Positions 15,438 through 24,367 of a stretch of 64,000 bases of DNA are shown here, piece after piece. The stretch comes from Lacrimispora indolis DSM 755 (GTDB taxonomy: Bacteria; Bacillota; Clostridia; Lachnospirales; Lachnospiraceae): NCBI RefSeq assembly GCF_000526995.1, contig NZ_AZUI01000001.1, positions 1 through 64,000 on the forward strand, given 5' to 3'. The notes beneath the pieces are model-generated. The model searched no databases and was not told where the DNA came from. It worked only from the letters and a program-made list of their open reading frames with translations. How positions within the stretch are numbered: position 1 is the stretch's first letter; the number at the start of each line of letters is the position of its first letter. The position numbers were made by a program, and so were the translations under genes.

Positions 15438-15713
15438 ATGACCGAACAGGAATTACTGGATATGTTTATTCAGGAACGTATCGCTATGCTAATTGAAATA
15501 TTCCATCAAAAACAGCCGAACCAATACGAGGAAGAATATAAGCAAATTCTTCACGCCGAAATCTTCATTGATAATTTACCAAGCAAGGAAAAAGAACTAG
15601 TTCAAAATCACATTGATTCGCTAATAAGGCAGTTCATGTTGGAAGAAGCTTTTCTATATCAACATGGTTTTATGGATGGTATGAAACTGTTAAAATATAT
15701 TGATAAATTGTGA
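15438..15713 (+). CDS. Small helical protein, intact YQHGF-family member
   Basis: A 91-residue protein starting MTEQELLDMFIQERIAMLIE, with a strong ribosome binding site (AAAGGAGGGAAACATT). A longer frame to 15330 is rejected because the Shine-Dalgarno fixes this start. It is predicted mostly helical and charged, ending EEAFLYQHGFMDGMKLLKYI plus a short tail. I do not recognise its function; small proteins of this build are common cargo of Firmicutes integrative elements. It is the only intact copy among at least five in the window, the rest being 3' remnants at Rhs breakpoints. One of few plus-strand genes here. Confidence 0.75.
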   Translation: MTEQELLDMFIQERIAMLIEIFHQKQPNQYEEEYKQILHAEIFIDNLPSKEKELVQNHIDSLIRQFMLEEAFLYQHGFMDGMKLLKYIDKL

Positions 15714-15857
15714 TTTTCTATTAATAAACCAAACCCATCATTACGATTTGCATTAAATCAGCCCTAAAAGTTTTCATAAATTGAAAACATACAAAAGCTA
15801 TAGTGCTTTAATGAATTAATCTTAATAATTATAAAGCATTATGGCTAATAAATGTAT

Positions 15858-16316
15858 TTATAAAGTTATGTTCAAATCATTATTTCCTATGCTTTCTAAA
15901 AAGACATATTCTTCATTAACAAAATCTTTTTTCAATTTAAATATTTGAACACTGCTTAAAGGAGGAACAAATTTTGTGTCATTTTTTATAAATCTATTTT
16001 CAAGTATCATGTGATACAAATCTTTAATAAAAATAGACCATTCCTTTAAGCTATCATTCTTTTCATCTTTATTCTGCAAATACCTAAATCCATCAGCCGA
16101 ATAAAAAATCATTAATGCTATACTTAGATTACAGCATTCTTTAAGAAGTATATTTTTAGGTATCTCAAACCCATTATTCCAATTATAATTGTAGGCATAC
16201 ACATACAGTATTTCAGGATCATTAATACCGTGTAATTCATTTAATACTTCCTCAGCATTTTTTTCATATAACATTTGCTGAATAATTTTTTCTTTTTCCT
16301 TATCCATATATAACAT
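15858..16316 (-). CDS. DUF4274-like putative orphan immunity protein
   Basis: About 150 residues. YAYNYNWNNGFEIPKNILLK followed by ECCNLSIALMIFYSADGFRY matches the pattern I know as DUF4274 (NWDDGFxxPxxI, CxLxxALxxFxxADG). DUF4274 proteins occur beside polymorphic toxins as immunity genes. Here no toxin tip lies immediately upstream; the nearest is the deaminase tip three genes away, which has its own YwqK-like partner. It is best read as an orphan immunity gene. MDKEKEKI, four codons in, is an equally good start. Confidence 0.65.
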   Translation of the reverse strand: MLYMDKEKEKIIQQMLYEKNAEEVLNELHGINDPEILYVYAYNYNWNNGFEIPKNILLKECCNLSIALMIFYSADGFRYLQNKDEKNDSLKEWSIFIKDLYHMILENRFIKNDTKFVPPLSSVQIFKLKKDFVNEEYVFLESIGNNDLNITL

Positions 16317-16644
16317 ATACTCCTTTACTTAATTCTATTTAAATTTCGTTGCCACAAATCAACTGATGCATCTTGATTCGGATAAAGCGTTAATCGACTT
16401 TGCTGCAACTTTTTCAAATTGCTTTGCAATCTAATACTTATCGTTGAGACGTATTAGAGTCTTGAATAATATCAATGTCTCTAATGTGTTCCCTTGAACT
16501 GCTTATCCAGAACCAGAACGCTTAAATCATTTAAAAACTTTGTACAACAAAGCACAGCGACTTCAACAAATAAAAGTCACTGTGCCTGAGAATTAATAAT
16601 AAAAGTATAACTTAAATGAAACTACTATGTTCATATAACATAAA
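16317..16644. other. Non-coding gap with a terminator-like hairpin
   Basis: GCACAGCGACTT at 16552-16563 pairs with AAGTCACTGTGC at 16574-16585 with one mismatch; on the minus strand this would follow the endonuclease V gene. The rest (16317-16550) has no gene I can recognise. Confidence 0.5.
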
Positions 16645-17367
16645 TTAAATTCCCGTTATAATTTTTCTTTGCTTTCTTGTTTCAATATCTGCTAAACGGG
16701 TTGGTAGAGGTTGCCGGCTATCTTTATCTATAAGATTCAATACAATATTTGTTGATGTATCAAGTGTTATCCAATTTCCACATGATACAAAAATTGGTTT
16801 AACACCTTTATGTGTTCTTAGCACACGACCATGTACCTTGTCTTTTATAATAATATCTGTATAGGCACCATCAAAATCTTCTGGCATTAAATAATCAACA
16901 TTATTGATTTTTAAATAACTTTTTGCTACACCTATAGTAGGCTTATTAAGATAAAAGGAGGCATGAGTCGCTATTCCCATATTCCGATAATGTAAATATC
17001 CGTTTCCATCAAACATAATTAAATCCGTATTTGATTCTAACATTTTAAAAGTATTAATTATCAACGGCAATTCCCTAAAGGATAAATAACCAGGAATATA
17101 AGGAACATCAATTTTGCCAGTTAATGATTTAATTTCTACTATTTCCTTAGAACAGTAGTTAATTGTTACAATGCAACAAACTGCATAATCTGTACCTTTT
17201 TCTCTCCAATATGCTAAATCAATTCCTGAAATTGTTTTTATATCTTCTAGTTTAATTTTATCAAACAATTCAATTTTATCAGCAAAATCGAGTTGAATCT
17301 CAGTATAATACGCCTCTAAGCCATTACTCTTTTCTTTTTTGTTCTTCATAATTTTCGTATTTTTCAA
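16645..17367 (-). CDS. nfi: Endonuclease V
   Basis: A 240-residue protein with the endonuclease V signature: SGIDLAYWRE with the metal-binding Asp, VPYIPGYLSFRELP, LIMFDGNGYLHYRNMGIATH, GVAKSYLK, and a C-terminal TRLADIETRK. The enzyme nicks DNA (or RNA) next to inosine and other deaminated bases. It overlaps the YwqK-like gene by 44 bases if begun at the first ATG; the second Met would reduce this. The order deaminase tip, YwqK, EndoV equals that of Bacillus subtilis ywqJ-ywqK-ywqL. It may repair or counter deamination by the toxin; that link is inference. Confidence 0.9.
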   Translation of the reverse strand: MKNTKIMKNKKEKSNGLEAYYTEIQLDFADKIELFDKIKLEDIKTISGIDLAYWREKGTDYAVCCIVTINYCSKEIVEIKSLTGKIDVPYIPGYLSFRELPLIINTFKMLESNTDLIMFDGNGYLHYRNMGIATHASFYLNKPTIGVAKSYLKINNVDYLMPEDFDGAYTDIIIKDKVHGRVLRTHKGVKPIFVSCGNWITLDTSTNIVLNLIDKDSRQPLPTRLADIETRKQRKIITGI

Positions 17368-17800
17368 TCATCTTTTTATCAAATTCAGTTGGCTCTGTTT
17401 GCTCTTTAACTAATATCCCCTTATCATCCCATTCAATAAATGACTCACAAAATCCATACTTATAACTACTCTCAGATTTTTTTTTGCCATCTTCATAGTA
17501 CTGTAAAGACTTTCCATGCCTCGTGCCTTTATGCATATAACTAATGTTTTTTATATTACCATTCTCATAGAAGCAAACATATTGACCATTTGAAATACCA
17601 CAATTATAATAACAATAGTAATTCAATTTTTGGCTCTTATATAATTCAAATATAACTCCTGTGACAGGTTCTTCTACTCCTTCCTCAGAAATTCTGCACA
17701 CTTGTTGACCGTACTCACCACCATAGAAAACTATATCTCCATCAAAACAAAGACCTATCTCCATAACTTCTTCTTTTGTTAAAACTTTTTCTTGTTCCAT
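17324..17800 (-). CDS. YwqK-like MORN-repeat antitoxin
   Basis: A 158-residue protein with MORN-type repeats: GISNGQYVCFYENGNIKNIS, YMHKGTRHGKSLQYYEDGKK, YKYGFCESFIEWDDKG. The N-terminal half has GLCFDGDIVFYGGEYGQQVC. YwqK of Bacillus subtilis is a MORN-repeat antitoxin to the deaminase-type toxin YwqJ, and the same order is found here 15 bases after the YwqJ-type tip. It should therefore neutralise the tip of the long Rhs protein in the cytoplasm. Family call good, pairing supported by both position and known homologous operon. Confidence 0.8.
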   Translation of the reverse strand: MEQEKVLTKEEVMEIGLCFDGDIVFYGGEYGQQVCRISEEGVEEPVTGVIFELYKSQKLNYYCYYNCGISNGQYVCFYENGNIKNISYMHKGTRHGKSLQYYEDGKKKSESSYKYGFCESFIEWDDKGILVKEQTEPTEFDKKMIEKYENYEEQKRKE

Positions 17801-17815
17801 TCATTTACCTCATTC

Positions 17816-20800
17816 TTATTTTATATCTGATATTATATTAAAGCCGCGTAAAATATACTCACAATGTGGACAAGTTTGAAACGGGATTTCTATCACTGGT
17901 TTCGTTGTTCCTAATGTTCTGTTTACATAAATTGTAATATCAGAAATATTTGCATCTGGATTTGCTAATAATGCTTTGTTAGCAGCGTAAATCTCTGCAT
18001 GTGAACCGGCTCCATGAGTATACATATATGAATCTAGAACTTCTGGTGGCATGTTCATAATTCGCTCTTTTAAAATTGGGTGTAACTCATCTGGAAGTGC
18101 ACCATGCATCTCATTAATCGCTGTATAGGTTTTTCCTGTTTTGCTATCATAGGCGCCTGCAATTGCTGGACCTAATTCTTTATTATTTAATCCCATATCC
18201 TTGAGTATCTGTCCCTCATCAATTACAGTTTTTTTCAATGCATCAATTTCTTGTTGTGCAATCTTACCCGAACCCTCAGTCTGCTCCGCCTGCGGATTAC
18301 TCTTCCCCGCCGGACACAGCCCCAGATAACCACTGGGATCATAGTAAGTAATAGGATTATTCTGACAATAAGCATAGAGGTTCAGTCCATCTCCCCGGTA
18401 CGCATCCTCCTGCATAAATCTGCCGATCTTCGGATTATAAAACCTCGCCCTCAAGTAGTATTGACCGCTGATTCCATCATACATCTGACCCGTATAGGTA
18501 ATTCGGTTTTCTATACTTCCTGACGTTTCTATTATACTTCCAAACGGGTCATAGTGGTAGCTTTTTCTGATCTCCTGTTCCTGATCCAGCAGAAATATCG
18601 TACTTCCCATCTCATCACACACAAAATAGTGCGGGGAGTCCTCTCTTGCACTTTGCAATGACATCACATGATGTCCCCGGCAATAACGTTTCTGTTCCGA
18701 ACCACTCTCTTCTGTTGCTAATTCTCCCCGGTCAAATACAAAACGGATCACCTTTCCTGCTTCTTCCGTTTCATAACGCAGGCCTTCTCCATCGTACCGA
18801 TAGCTGGCAGCACCTTTTTCCGTGGTCACGCTGTTCTGCCGGTTCAAAGGATCATAACCATAGGTTCGGCTGACATCCTTTCCCTGTTCTGACAACAGAT
18901 TCCCCTGCTTGTCATAGAGATAAACCATGTGGTCTGATTCTGTTTCCAGCCCTGTCAGTTGATTTTTACAGTTATACTCATATCGTTCTTCTCCGGTTTG
19001 GGTCTTCCTGGTTAACCGGTTCCCTGCCAGATCATAAGTAAACTGTTCTGTGTCACCGTGATACGTTGCTTCTGACAAACGGTTCATTACATCATAACCA
19101 TATGCATTCTGATAAACATCCCCTGACTTTTTCGTGCAGTTTCCATTTCCGTCATAGGCATATGCATAATTAAGCAGTACTTTCCCGTCAGAGCCTACTG
19201 TCACCAGATGCTCCATCAGCCCATCGTCCTGGTATTGATACTCTGTTTTGACTCCATTCCCGTAGGCAAGGGAACGGATCCTCCCTTCCGGCGTATATTG
19301 ATACGCTGCCAGAAATGTATGGTTTTGACTGTCTCTCACCTCTCTGACCCGGTTAAGAACATCGTAGGTATACCGGGTTGCAATCCCTGTTACATCTGTC
19401 AGTTCTATTACATTTCCATTCTTGTCATAATCATACGACAGTAACGATCTCCCGGCTGATGACTTCCTGCTTAACAGCCCCGTGGCTGTGTAATCGTATT
19501 GATAGGTAATTCCATCCCCTGCCGACTCTTTTAACCTGCCGTTTGGATAATAGTGATACTGATTGGTAACGGCATATCTTCCTTTCCCATCCTCGGCCCG
19601 GCGGTATACCAGATGATTGTCCATATTGTAGTGGGTAGTAATATGATTGTCATTCCGGTCTATGCAGAGGTCTGGACGGCCTTCTTCATCATAATAAAAA
19701 TATTCACTGTTTCCTTCCTGATCAACCCGTTCATACACCTGGCCAAAGCTATTATACTTATAAGTAATCGTTCCTCCGTTGGCATCAGTAGTACTGATGA
19801 TATTACCGGCATAATCATAGGCATAACGTTCGATTCCTCCATCGGGTGTATATACCTCTGTAATCCTCCCCCAGTCATCAAGGACAAACTGGGTCAGGTT
19901 CTCATTCCCATCCCTGACTCCTGTAATATTTCCCTGGGCATCATACTGAAAGGACTGCGCCGCCTCTCTTTTCTCGGCCTGGCCCTTACCGGTATAGACC
20001 CCTACCGTTTTACCTTCTGCATTATATGTGTACTCGGTATATTCAGTCTCACCCGTCCATACCGAATGCAGATTTCCACTCAGATCATACTGGTATTGAT
20101 GCAGTATGCGTTTGTCTGGTGTTGTTACCGATACCACCTGATCCTGACCGTTATAAGCAAACTCTGTTCCTGCTCCGTTATCACAATCGGCCTGATATTG
20201 TTCCGGACGTACCACCTTCAAAATACGATCATTCTTATCATAAATAAAACGGCTTACTCCTCCATTTTCATCCACGAAATGCGTGAGCCTGTCTTTTTGA
20301 TCATACTGGTACCGGCGGCTGTAAACGCGGTCCTTTAAGCTTTGATCCACTCGTTCTGACAGATTTCCTGCCGGATCATACTTATACCCATAAATTCTGT
20401 GGATTCCTCCCTGTTTATCCTGTTCTTCTTCCCTGATCACACGATCCAGAGCATCATAGTACCAATCCTTCCGATACCCTTTGGGAGTTATCATCCGGAC
20501 ACAGTTTCCATTGGGATCATATTCATATTGAGTAACTGCCAGGATGGTTTTTTCTTTCCCTTTTGCTTTTAAGAACCTTTCTTCGATTCCTTCTTTCTTT
20601 TTCACCAGATTGCCCGCAGAATCATACTCATAAGAAATCATTCGTTTGACTGCTTCACTGATCTGAAAGCTTTCATAAACCTTCTGGTTTAAGCAGTTGT
20701 ATTGATAAACAGTTTTGGCTCCATGCCGGTCTTTCACTCCGGTTAACCGGTTTAACTTGTCATAGGTAAAATATAATTCATGATAACGGAGGGGATAGTC

Positions 20801-22813
20801 TCCATAATGAACTTTATCGCGTCCCCGCTTTTCACGAATCAAATTTGATTCTGTATCATACTCAAACAAGTTTACCGAATACCATACTTCTTCTTCAGTT
20901 GATTCGATTGGTTTCCAGGTTGCAATCCGATTCCCTAACAAATCATAATGATGGCTGGTTGTATAACCCATGGCATCCGTTTCTTCAGTCAGATTTCCTG
21001 CCAAATCATACGTTAAGGTTTTTTGAGCCACACCCTCCTCATCGATGATCCGAATCAGACGATTCATGCCATCATATTGGTAACAAATCCCTTTCCCATC
21101 ATCAATCTGTGCATCATAAGATTCCGGCCTTACCTTTTTGATCAAATTTCCGTTTCCATCATAAAAGCATCGCTCCACGGATTCATCCGGATAGATCGTG
21201 CGAATCCTTCTGCTGTCAGAATCATATTCATAACGAGTACCATAGCCAGCCTCTCCGTCTTTCGCATAACCGCAGGGGTGTATCTTTCTGATGATGTTTC
21301 CAGCCAGATCCCTTTCCTGTTTCCAGACATTTCCCAATGGATCACGGGTTTCAGTCAACCTGTCAAAGAAATCATACTGATACATCCATGCATGGCCGCC
21401 GACTCCCTGATTAGGCGGGAAAAGAGCCGTCATATTTCCCATTTTATCATAGGCTCTCCTGGTTTCATTTTCCTTTCCATCACGGACATAGATCATATAG
21501 TTTTGCTTATTATAACAAAACTCTACTGTCCCATACTCCGTAGTTGTAGAAACTTTTCGTCCTGCCTGATCGTATTCAAAGATCGTTGTTTGACCAACCG
21601 CATCCGTAACCTGAGAGGGTTCCGGTAAAAGATGCCCGCCATTTTTATCATAGGTATAGCTTATCTCGTTTCCTCTGCTGTCTGTTTTCTTTAAAATCCT
21701 GCCATAGCTATCACGTTCATATTGGGATCGCTTCCAAATACCTTCTCTTACTTTCGTCCTTTCTTCCACTAAAAAACCATCAGGATTATAGCGATATCTG
21801 AACTCTTCACCGGTATTTGCTGTCCTGGCAATCAAATGCTGTTCTGTATCATATTCATTCTCCCAGATCTGACCGGAAGGCAGCTCCTCCCTTACTATAT
21901 TGCCAAAAACACTAAAGTCTCTCCTGATGATATTTCCATTCCGGTCCTTCTCATAGATCTTATTCGTCCATTCATCGTAACCTGTCTCTTCTATTGTCCC
22001 ATCATCAAAGAAGCTGTGAGTAATTAAACACTGCTCATTATACCGATACCGTTCGGTTCTTCCCAACGCCTCAATAAAAACAATATTTTCCCGTTTTTTA
22101 GGATCATACCGGATTGTGCTTTTACTGCCATCCAGATAATACTGGGCAGCCACACGGCCTTTTTCATCGTATTCATTTCTTACATAAGCATGACCGTTTT
22201 GATCTATCACTTGAGAAATATGGTGATTTTCTTCATACTGATAGGTAGTTATTCCCTCATCCACATGACATACTGCTGTTAAATAATCATTTTCGTATTT
22301 GTATTGTATGGTACGTCCTGATTCTTCTCTGACTTCAACAAGACGGTCTTCCTCATAGATAAAATCAATCACATATCCAGATGCTGTCACAACCTGGCTC
22401 ATATGAGCTTTCTGGTAATGGATCTCCGTACTGCACTGGCCTCGTCCTTTGATGGCAGTCAAACGGCCCATTTGGTCATAATAATACTTCTGGTCACCTG
22501 GGATATCGATCATCACAAAGCCTTCTTCCGGCAGCTTTCTCAATTGATACCGCTCATCTCCCTGCCGCATGTTTCGGTAGTTCTCCTCCTGAAGAAAAAA
22601 CTGCTCCATATGTCCGTCAAAGCATAGCACATCAATTGCCTGTTCCTCGTCATGGAGAAATAACCGTGATTCTAAATTTAACCTCCAGCCCTTCCCCATA
22701 ATTCCCTTACATGACAGACGGGAATTATAAAACCGTTGGATCCGAAACTGGCTTTTTGTCATATTTGCTAACGTCAGGTCAGTTGTTTCCAGACAGAATG
22801 CACCGGTTGCCAT
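17816..22813 (-). CDS. Long Rhs protein with YwqJ-type deaminase tip
   Basis: A 1665-residue frame with dozens of YD repeats forming the Rhs shell. The tip follows ARFYNPKIGRF and DPSGYLGLCPAGKSNPQAEQ near residue 1475. It carries AIAGAYDSKTGKTYTAINEM, GAGSHAEIYAANKALLANPD, YVNRTLG and IPFQTCPHCEYILRGF: the HAE and CPHC zinc motifs of a YwqJ-type nucleic-acid deaminase. The N-terminus is unusual. The frame is open to about 22845 as VFSIDPVDMATGAF, then meets a MATE gene remnant; there is no PAAR-like or other loading domain. The gene therefore seems 5'-truncated, or starts at the ATG in DPVDM. Expression and delivery are uncertain, although the downstream YwqK and EndoV genes are intact. Confidence 0.85.
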   Translation of the reverse strand: MATGAFCLETTDLTLANMTKSQFRIQRFYNSRLSCKGIMGKGWRLNLESRLFLHDEEQAIDVLCFDGHMEQFFLQEENYRNMRQGDERYQLRKLPEEGFVMIDIPGDQKYYYDQMGRLTAIKGRGQCSTEIHYQKAHMSQVVTASGYVIDFIYEEDRLVEVREESGRTIQYKYENDYLTAVCHVDEGITTYQYEENHHISQVIDQNGHAYVRNEYDEKGRVAAQYYLDGSKSTIRYDPKKRENIVFIEALGRTERYRYNEQCLITHSFFDDGTIEETGYDEWTNKIYEKDRNGNIIRRDFSVFGNIVREELPSGQIWENEYDTEQHLIARTANTGEEFRYRYNPDGFLVEERTKVREGIWKRSQYERDSYGRILKKTDSRGNEISYTYDKNGGHLLPEPSQVTDAVGQTTIFEYDQAGRKVSTTTEYGTVEFCYNKQNYMIYVRDGKENETRRAYDKMGNMTALFPPNQGVGGHAWMYQYDFFDRLTETRDPLGNVWKQERDLAGNIIRKIHPCGYAKDGEAGYGTRYEYDSDSRRIRTIYPDESVERCFYDGNGNLIKKVRPESYDAQIDDGKGICYQYDGMNRLIRIIDEEGVAQKTLTYDLAGNLTEETDAMGYTTSHHYDLLGNRIATWKPIESTEEEVWYSVNLFEYDTESNLIREKRGRDKVHYGDYPLRYHELYFTYDKLNRLTGVKDRHGAKTVYQYNCLNQKVYESFQISEAVKRMISYEYDSAGNLVKKKEGIEERFLKAKGKEKTILAVTQYEYDPNGNCVRMITPKGYRKDWYYDALDRVIREEEQDKQGGIHRIYGYKYDPAGNLSERVDQSLKDRVYSRRYQYDQKDRLTHFVDENGGVSRFIYDKNDRILKVVRPEQYQADCDNGAGTEFAYNGQDQVVSVTTPDKRILHQYQYDLSGNLHSVWTGETEYTEYTYNAEGKTVGVYTGKGQAEKREAAQSFQYDAQGNITGVRDGNENLTQFVLDDWGRITEVYTPDGGIERYAYDYAGNIISTTDANGGTITYKYNSFGQVYERVDQEGNSEYFYYDEEGRPDLCIDRNDNHITTHYNMDNHLVYRRAEDGKGRYAVTNQYHYYPNGRLKESAGDGITYQYDYTATGLLSRKSSAGRSLLSYDYDKNGNVIELTDVTGIATRYTYDVLNRVREVRDSQNHTFLAAYQYTPEGRIRSLAYGNGVKTEYQYQDDGLMEHLVTVGSDGKVLLNYAYAYDGNGNCTKKSGDVYQNAYGYDVMNRLSEATYHGDTEQFTYDLAGNRLTRKTQTGEERYEYNCKNQLTGLETESDHMVYLYDKQGNLLSEQGKDVSRTYGYDPLNRQNSVTTEKGAASYRYDGEGLRYETEEAGKVIRFVFDRGELATEESGSEQKRYCRGHHVMSLQSAREDSPHYFVCDEMGSTIFLLDQEQEIRKSYHYDPFGSIIETSGSIENRITYTGQMYDGISGQYYLRARFYNPKIGRFMQEDAYRGDGLNLYAYCQNNPITYYDPSGYLGLCPAGKSNPQAEQTEGSGKIAQQEIDALKKTVIDEGQILKDMGLNNKELGPAIAGAYDSKTGKTYTAINEMHGALPDELHPILKERIMNMPPEVLDSYMYTHGAGSHAEIYAANKALLANPDANISDITIYVNRTLGTTKPVIEIPFQTCPHCEYILRGFNIISDIK

Positions 22814-22845
22814 ATCGACTGGATCGATAGAAAATACAATATTTG

Positions 22846-23053
22846 TTGCAAGTTCCGCGGGATCGGAAAGCCGGTGGTATCCATTATACTTACCATTGTA
22901 AGACTTGGTACCAGAGTTATCCTGGCTTATATGCTATCCGCTGTAAACTGGATCGGAATTGTTGGGATATGGTGGGCAATTCCTATTGGGTGGGCTCTGG
23001 CAGATGTGATCAGTGTTATTTTAATCAGGCATTATTATGTAAATAATCGCTGA
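22846..23053 (+). pseudogene. C-terminal remnant of a MATE efflux transporter
   Basis: Plus-strand frame reads KFRGIGKPVVSIILTIVRLG, TRVILAYMLSAVNWIGIVGI, WWAIPIGWALADVISVILIR and ends HYYVNNR before TGA at 23051-23053. The RGIGK motif followed by two or three membrane helices is the C-terminal end of MATE transporters. It has no start; its left edge meets the 5' end of the truncated Rhs gene, so the two 5'-truncated genes lie head to head. Confidence 0.8.
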
Positions 23054-23060
23054 TCAGATG

Positions 23061-23088
23061 AAAGAAGCATCCTGGGATTTCTTCTTTT
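23061..23088 (+). terminator. Terminator of the MATE remnant
   Basis: AAAGAAG at 23061-23067 pairs with CTTCTTT at 23081-23087, with ATCC/GGAT pairing inside and T-rich DNA after it, eight bases after the MATE stop codon. Confidence 0.65.
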
Positions 23089-23120
23089 AAATTTTTTCAT
23101 ATACATGGGTACAGCCCAAA

Positions 23121-23216
23121 TTTCAAGGGGCTGTTGCAAAAGCATTAACTGAGGGAAGGAGGTGCGGACGTAAAGTTGAACTTACACTGATAATCCAAGG
23201 TTACGTCCGCACCTCC
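23121..23216. repeat. Perfect 16-bp inverted repeat, likely IS end relic
   Basis: GGAGGTGCGGACGTAA at 23158-23173 is the reverse complement of 23201-23216. It is preceded by GGGGCTGTTGCAAAAGCATT (23127-23146), which resembles insertion-sequence termini. No transposase is present nearby. DNA from 23217 to 23387 shows no gene. Confidence 0.55.
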
Positions 23217-23387
23217 GTCTCCGGTTTAGTTATTGTTCTTTCTTTTATGTTTATCTGCATTGCTGCTTTCACTTTTTTATATCTTCTGATACAACATCTA
23301 ATTCATCCAAATCGAATGTGTACCAGAAGACATATTATCATCAATGCAAACTCAAGGATCATTAAGTAATAACTACTATCGCAGCTA

Positions 23388-24161
23388 TCAAATTATCAAG
23401 GTATCCAGTTTGTCTACACCATTTTTCCATGCCAAATGAATGTCATTAGTGACAAATAATGATATTTTTCCAGTAATAACAAGCCATGATGGGGCTTGTT
23501 TAGAATCAATTTCTAGTGTACAAACTTTGTGGGTTCTTACATCATTCATTATCCACTTATATGGATAGTTTTTTCTTACCACACAACCATAAAACGCTGC
23601 CATTTCTAAAAACAGTTCCCGGCAATCATCAAATGTCTCCACTTGTTGCCTTAATACCATATCTTTTATTAATTTTACAACGTCTTCTATTGTAATATGT
23701 TCCATCTCTATATGCTGTTCTGTTATAAACCTTTGAGCAAGTGATTCATGTTCCTCAAACAGCTTATAATAATCTTCCTCCCTAAAATAATCATTCTCTT
23801 CCGGTGGCTCAGCAATTTTCTTTAAAAAATCTAAACCATATTTTTTCAGTATATCTGCATAAGTTTCAACTACCTGCTTATATTCTCCTGTTGTGGAATA
23901 TTTAAGGCCATCGTCCCTGCAACCCGGCACAAAATTGTCTATTCGATAACTACTGTATCTTCCTGAAAAACAGTTAATATCCATAAATAGTTTTTTTTCC
24001 CACCTACTACTGTAAAATTCTATAACCTGCCTTGCTATTTCTCCCTTACTATTTTTAAATTCCTTAATAAACCAACAACTATCTATTTTTTCACTAAAAA
24101 TAAATCCCTCCGGTTCCAATACTTCTCCAATAATCTTATTTATAATTTCTCTTTTTTTCAT
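23388..24161 (-). CDS. Putative immunity protein of the PAAR-Rhs effector, intact copy
   Basis: A 257-residue soluble protein: MKKREIINKIIGEVLEPEGF, SCWFIKEFKNSKGEIARQVI, FVPGCRDDGLKYSTTGEYKQ, ending HLAWKNGVDKLDTLII. Family not recognised. It is a near copy of the gene at 24368-25113, which sits directly behind the Rhs effector; together with the toxin-tail fragment upstream it arose by tandem duplication. Its coding strand has eight A in the tract that is seven in the other copy, so this one is full length. The C-terminal quarter has diverged, perhaps to a new specificity. Confidence 0.7.
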   Translation of the reverse strand: MKKREIINKIIGEVLEPEGFIFSEKIDSCWFIKEFKNSKGEIARQVIEFYSSRWEKKLFMDINCFSGRYSSYRIDNFVPGCRDDGLKYSTTGEYKQVVETYADILKKYGLDFLKKIAEPPEENDYFREEDYYKLFEEHESLAQRFITEQHIEMEHITIEDVVKLIKDMVLRQQVETFDDCRELFLEMAAFYGCVVRKNYPYKWIMNDVRTHKVCTLEIDSKQAPSWLVITGKISLFVTNDIHLAWKNGVDKLDTLII

Positions 24162-24173
24162 AAATAGTCTCCT

Positions 24174-24287
24174 TTAAAATGGGCACGCCAACGCAGGAAA
24201 ACCGGTACTAAATGTAACTCCAGCCTTTATCAACCACCATGCCCCATATAATACAGCTCCAACAATTGCAGCTGCAGCTACGTCTTC
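24174..24287 (-). pseudogene. Duplicated last 37 codons of the Rhs toxin
   Basis: Base-for-base copy of the end of the 25126-30054 gene (EDVAAAAIVGAVLYGAWWLI, then KAGVTFSTGFPALACPF and stop). Identity stops at 24287. It precedes the intact immunity gene with the same 12-base spacing as the original, so one unit of toxin tail plus immunity has been duplicated. Confidence 0.9.
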
Positions 24288-24367
24288 TCATCTGATATTA
24301 GAATAATGCATCACCTCACTCTTTCAGATCAATTAAATTAACAAGAGTTTTTAATTCACAATAAATA

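Noticed and set aside
19553..20338. A 261-residue open frame on the plus strand inside the long Rhs gene
   Set aside because: It is the antisense of YD-repeat coding DNA. The same frame appears opposite the Rhs fragment at position 35-499, and its sequence has no protein character of its own.
18000..22500. Regular repeats that might suggest a CRISPR array
   Set aside because: Periodicity comes from codons of YD repeats within one long frame; there are no identical short repeats with unique spacers. No CRISPR array was seen in the window.
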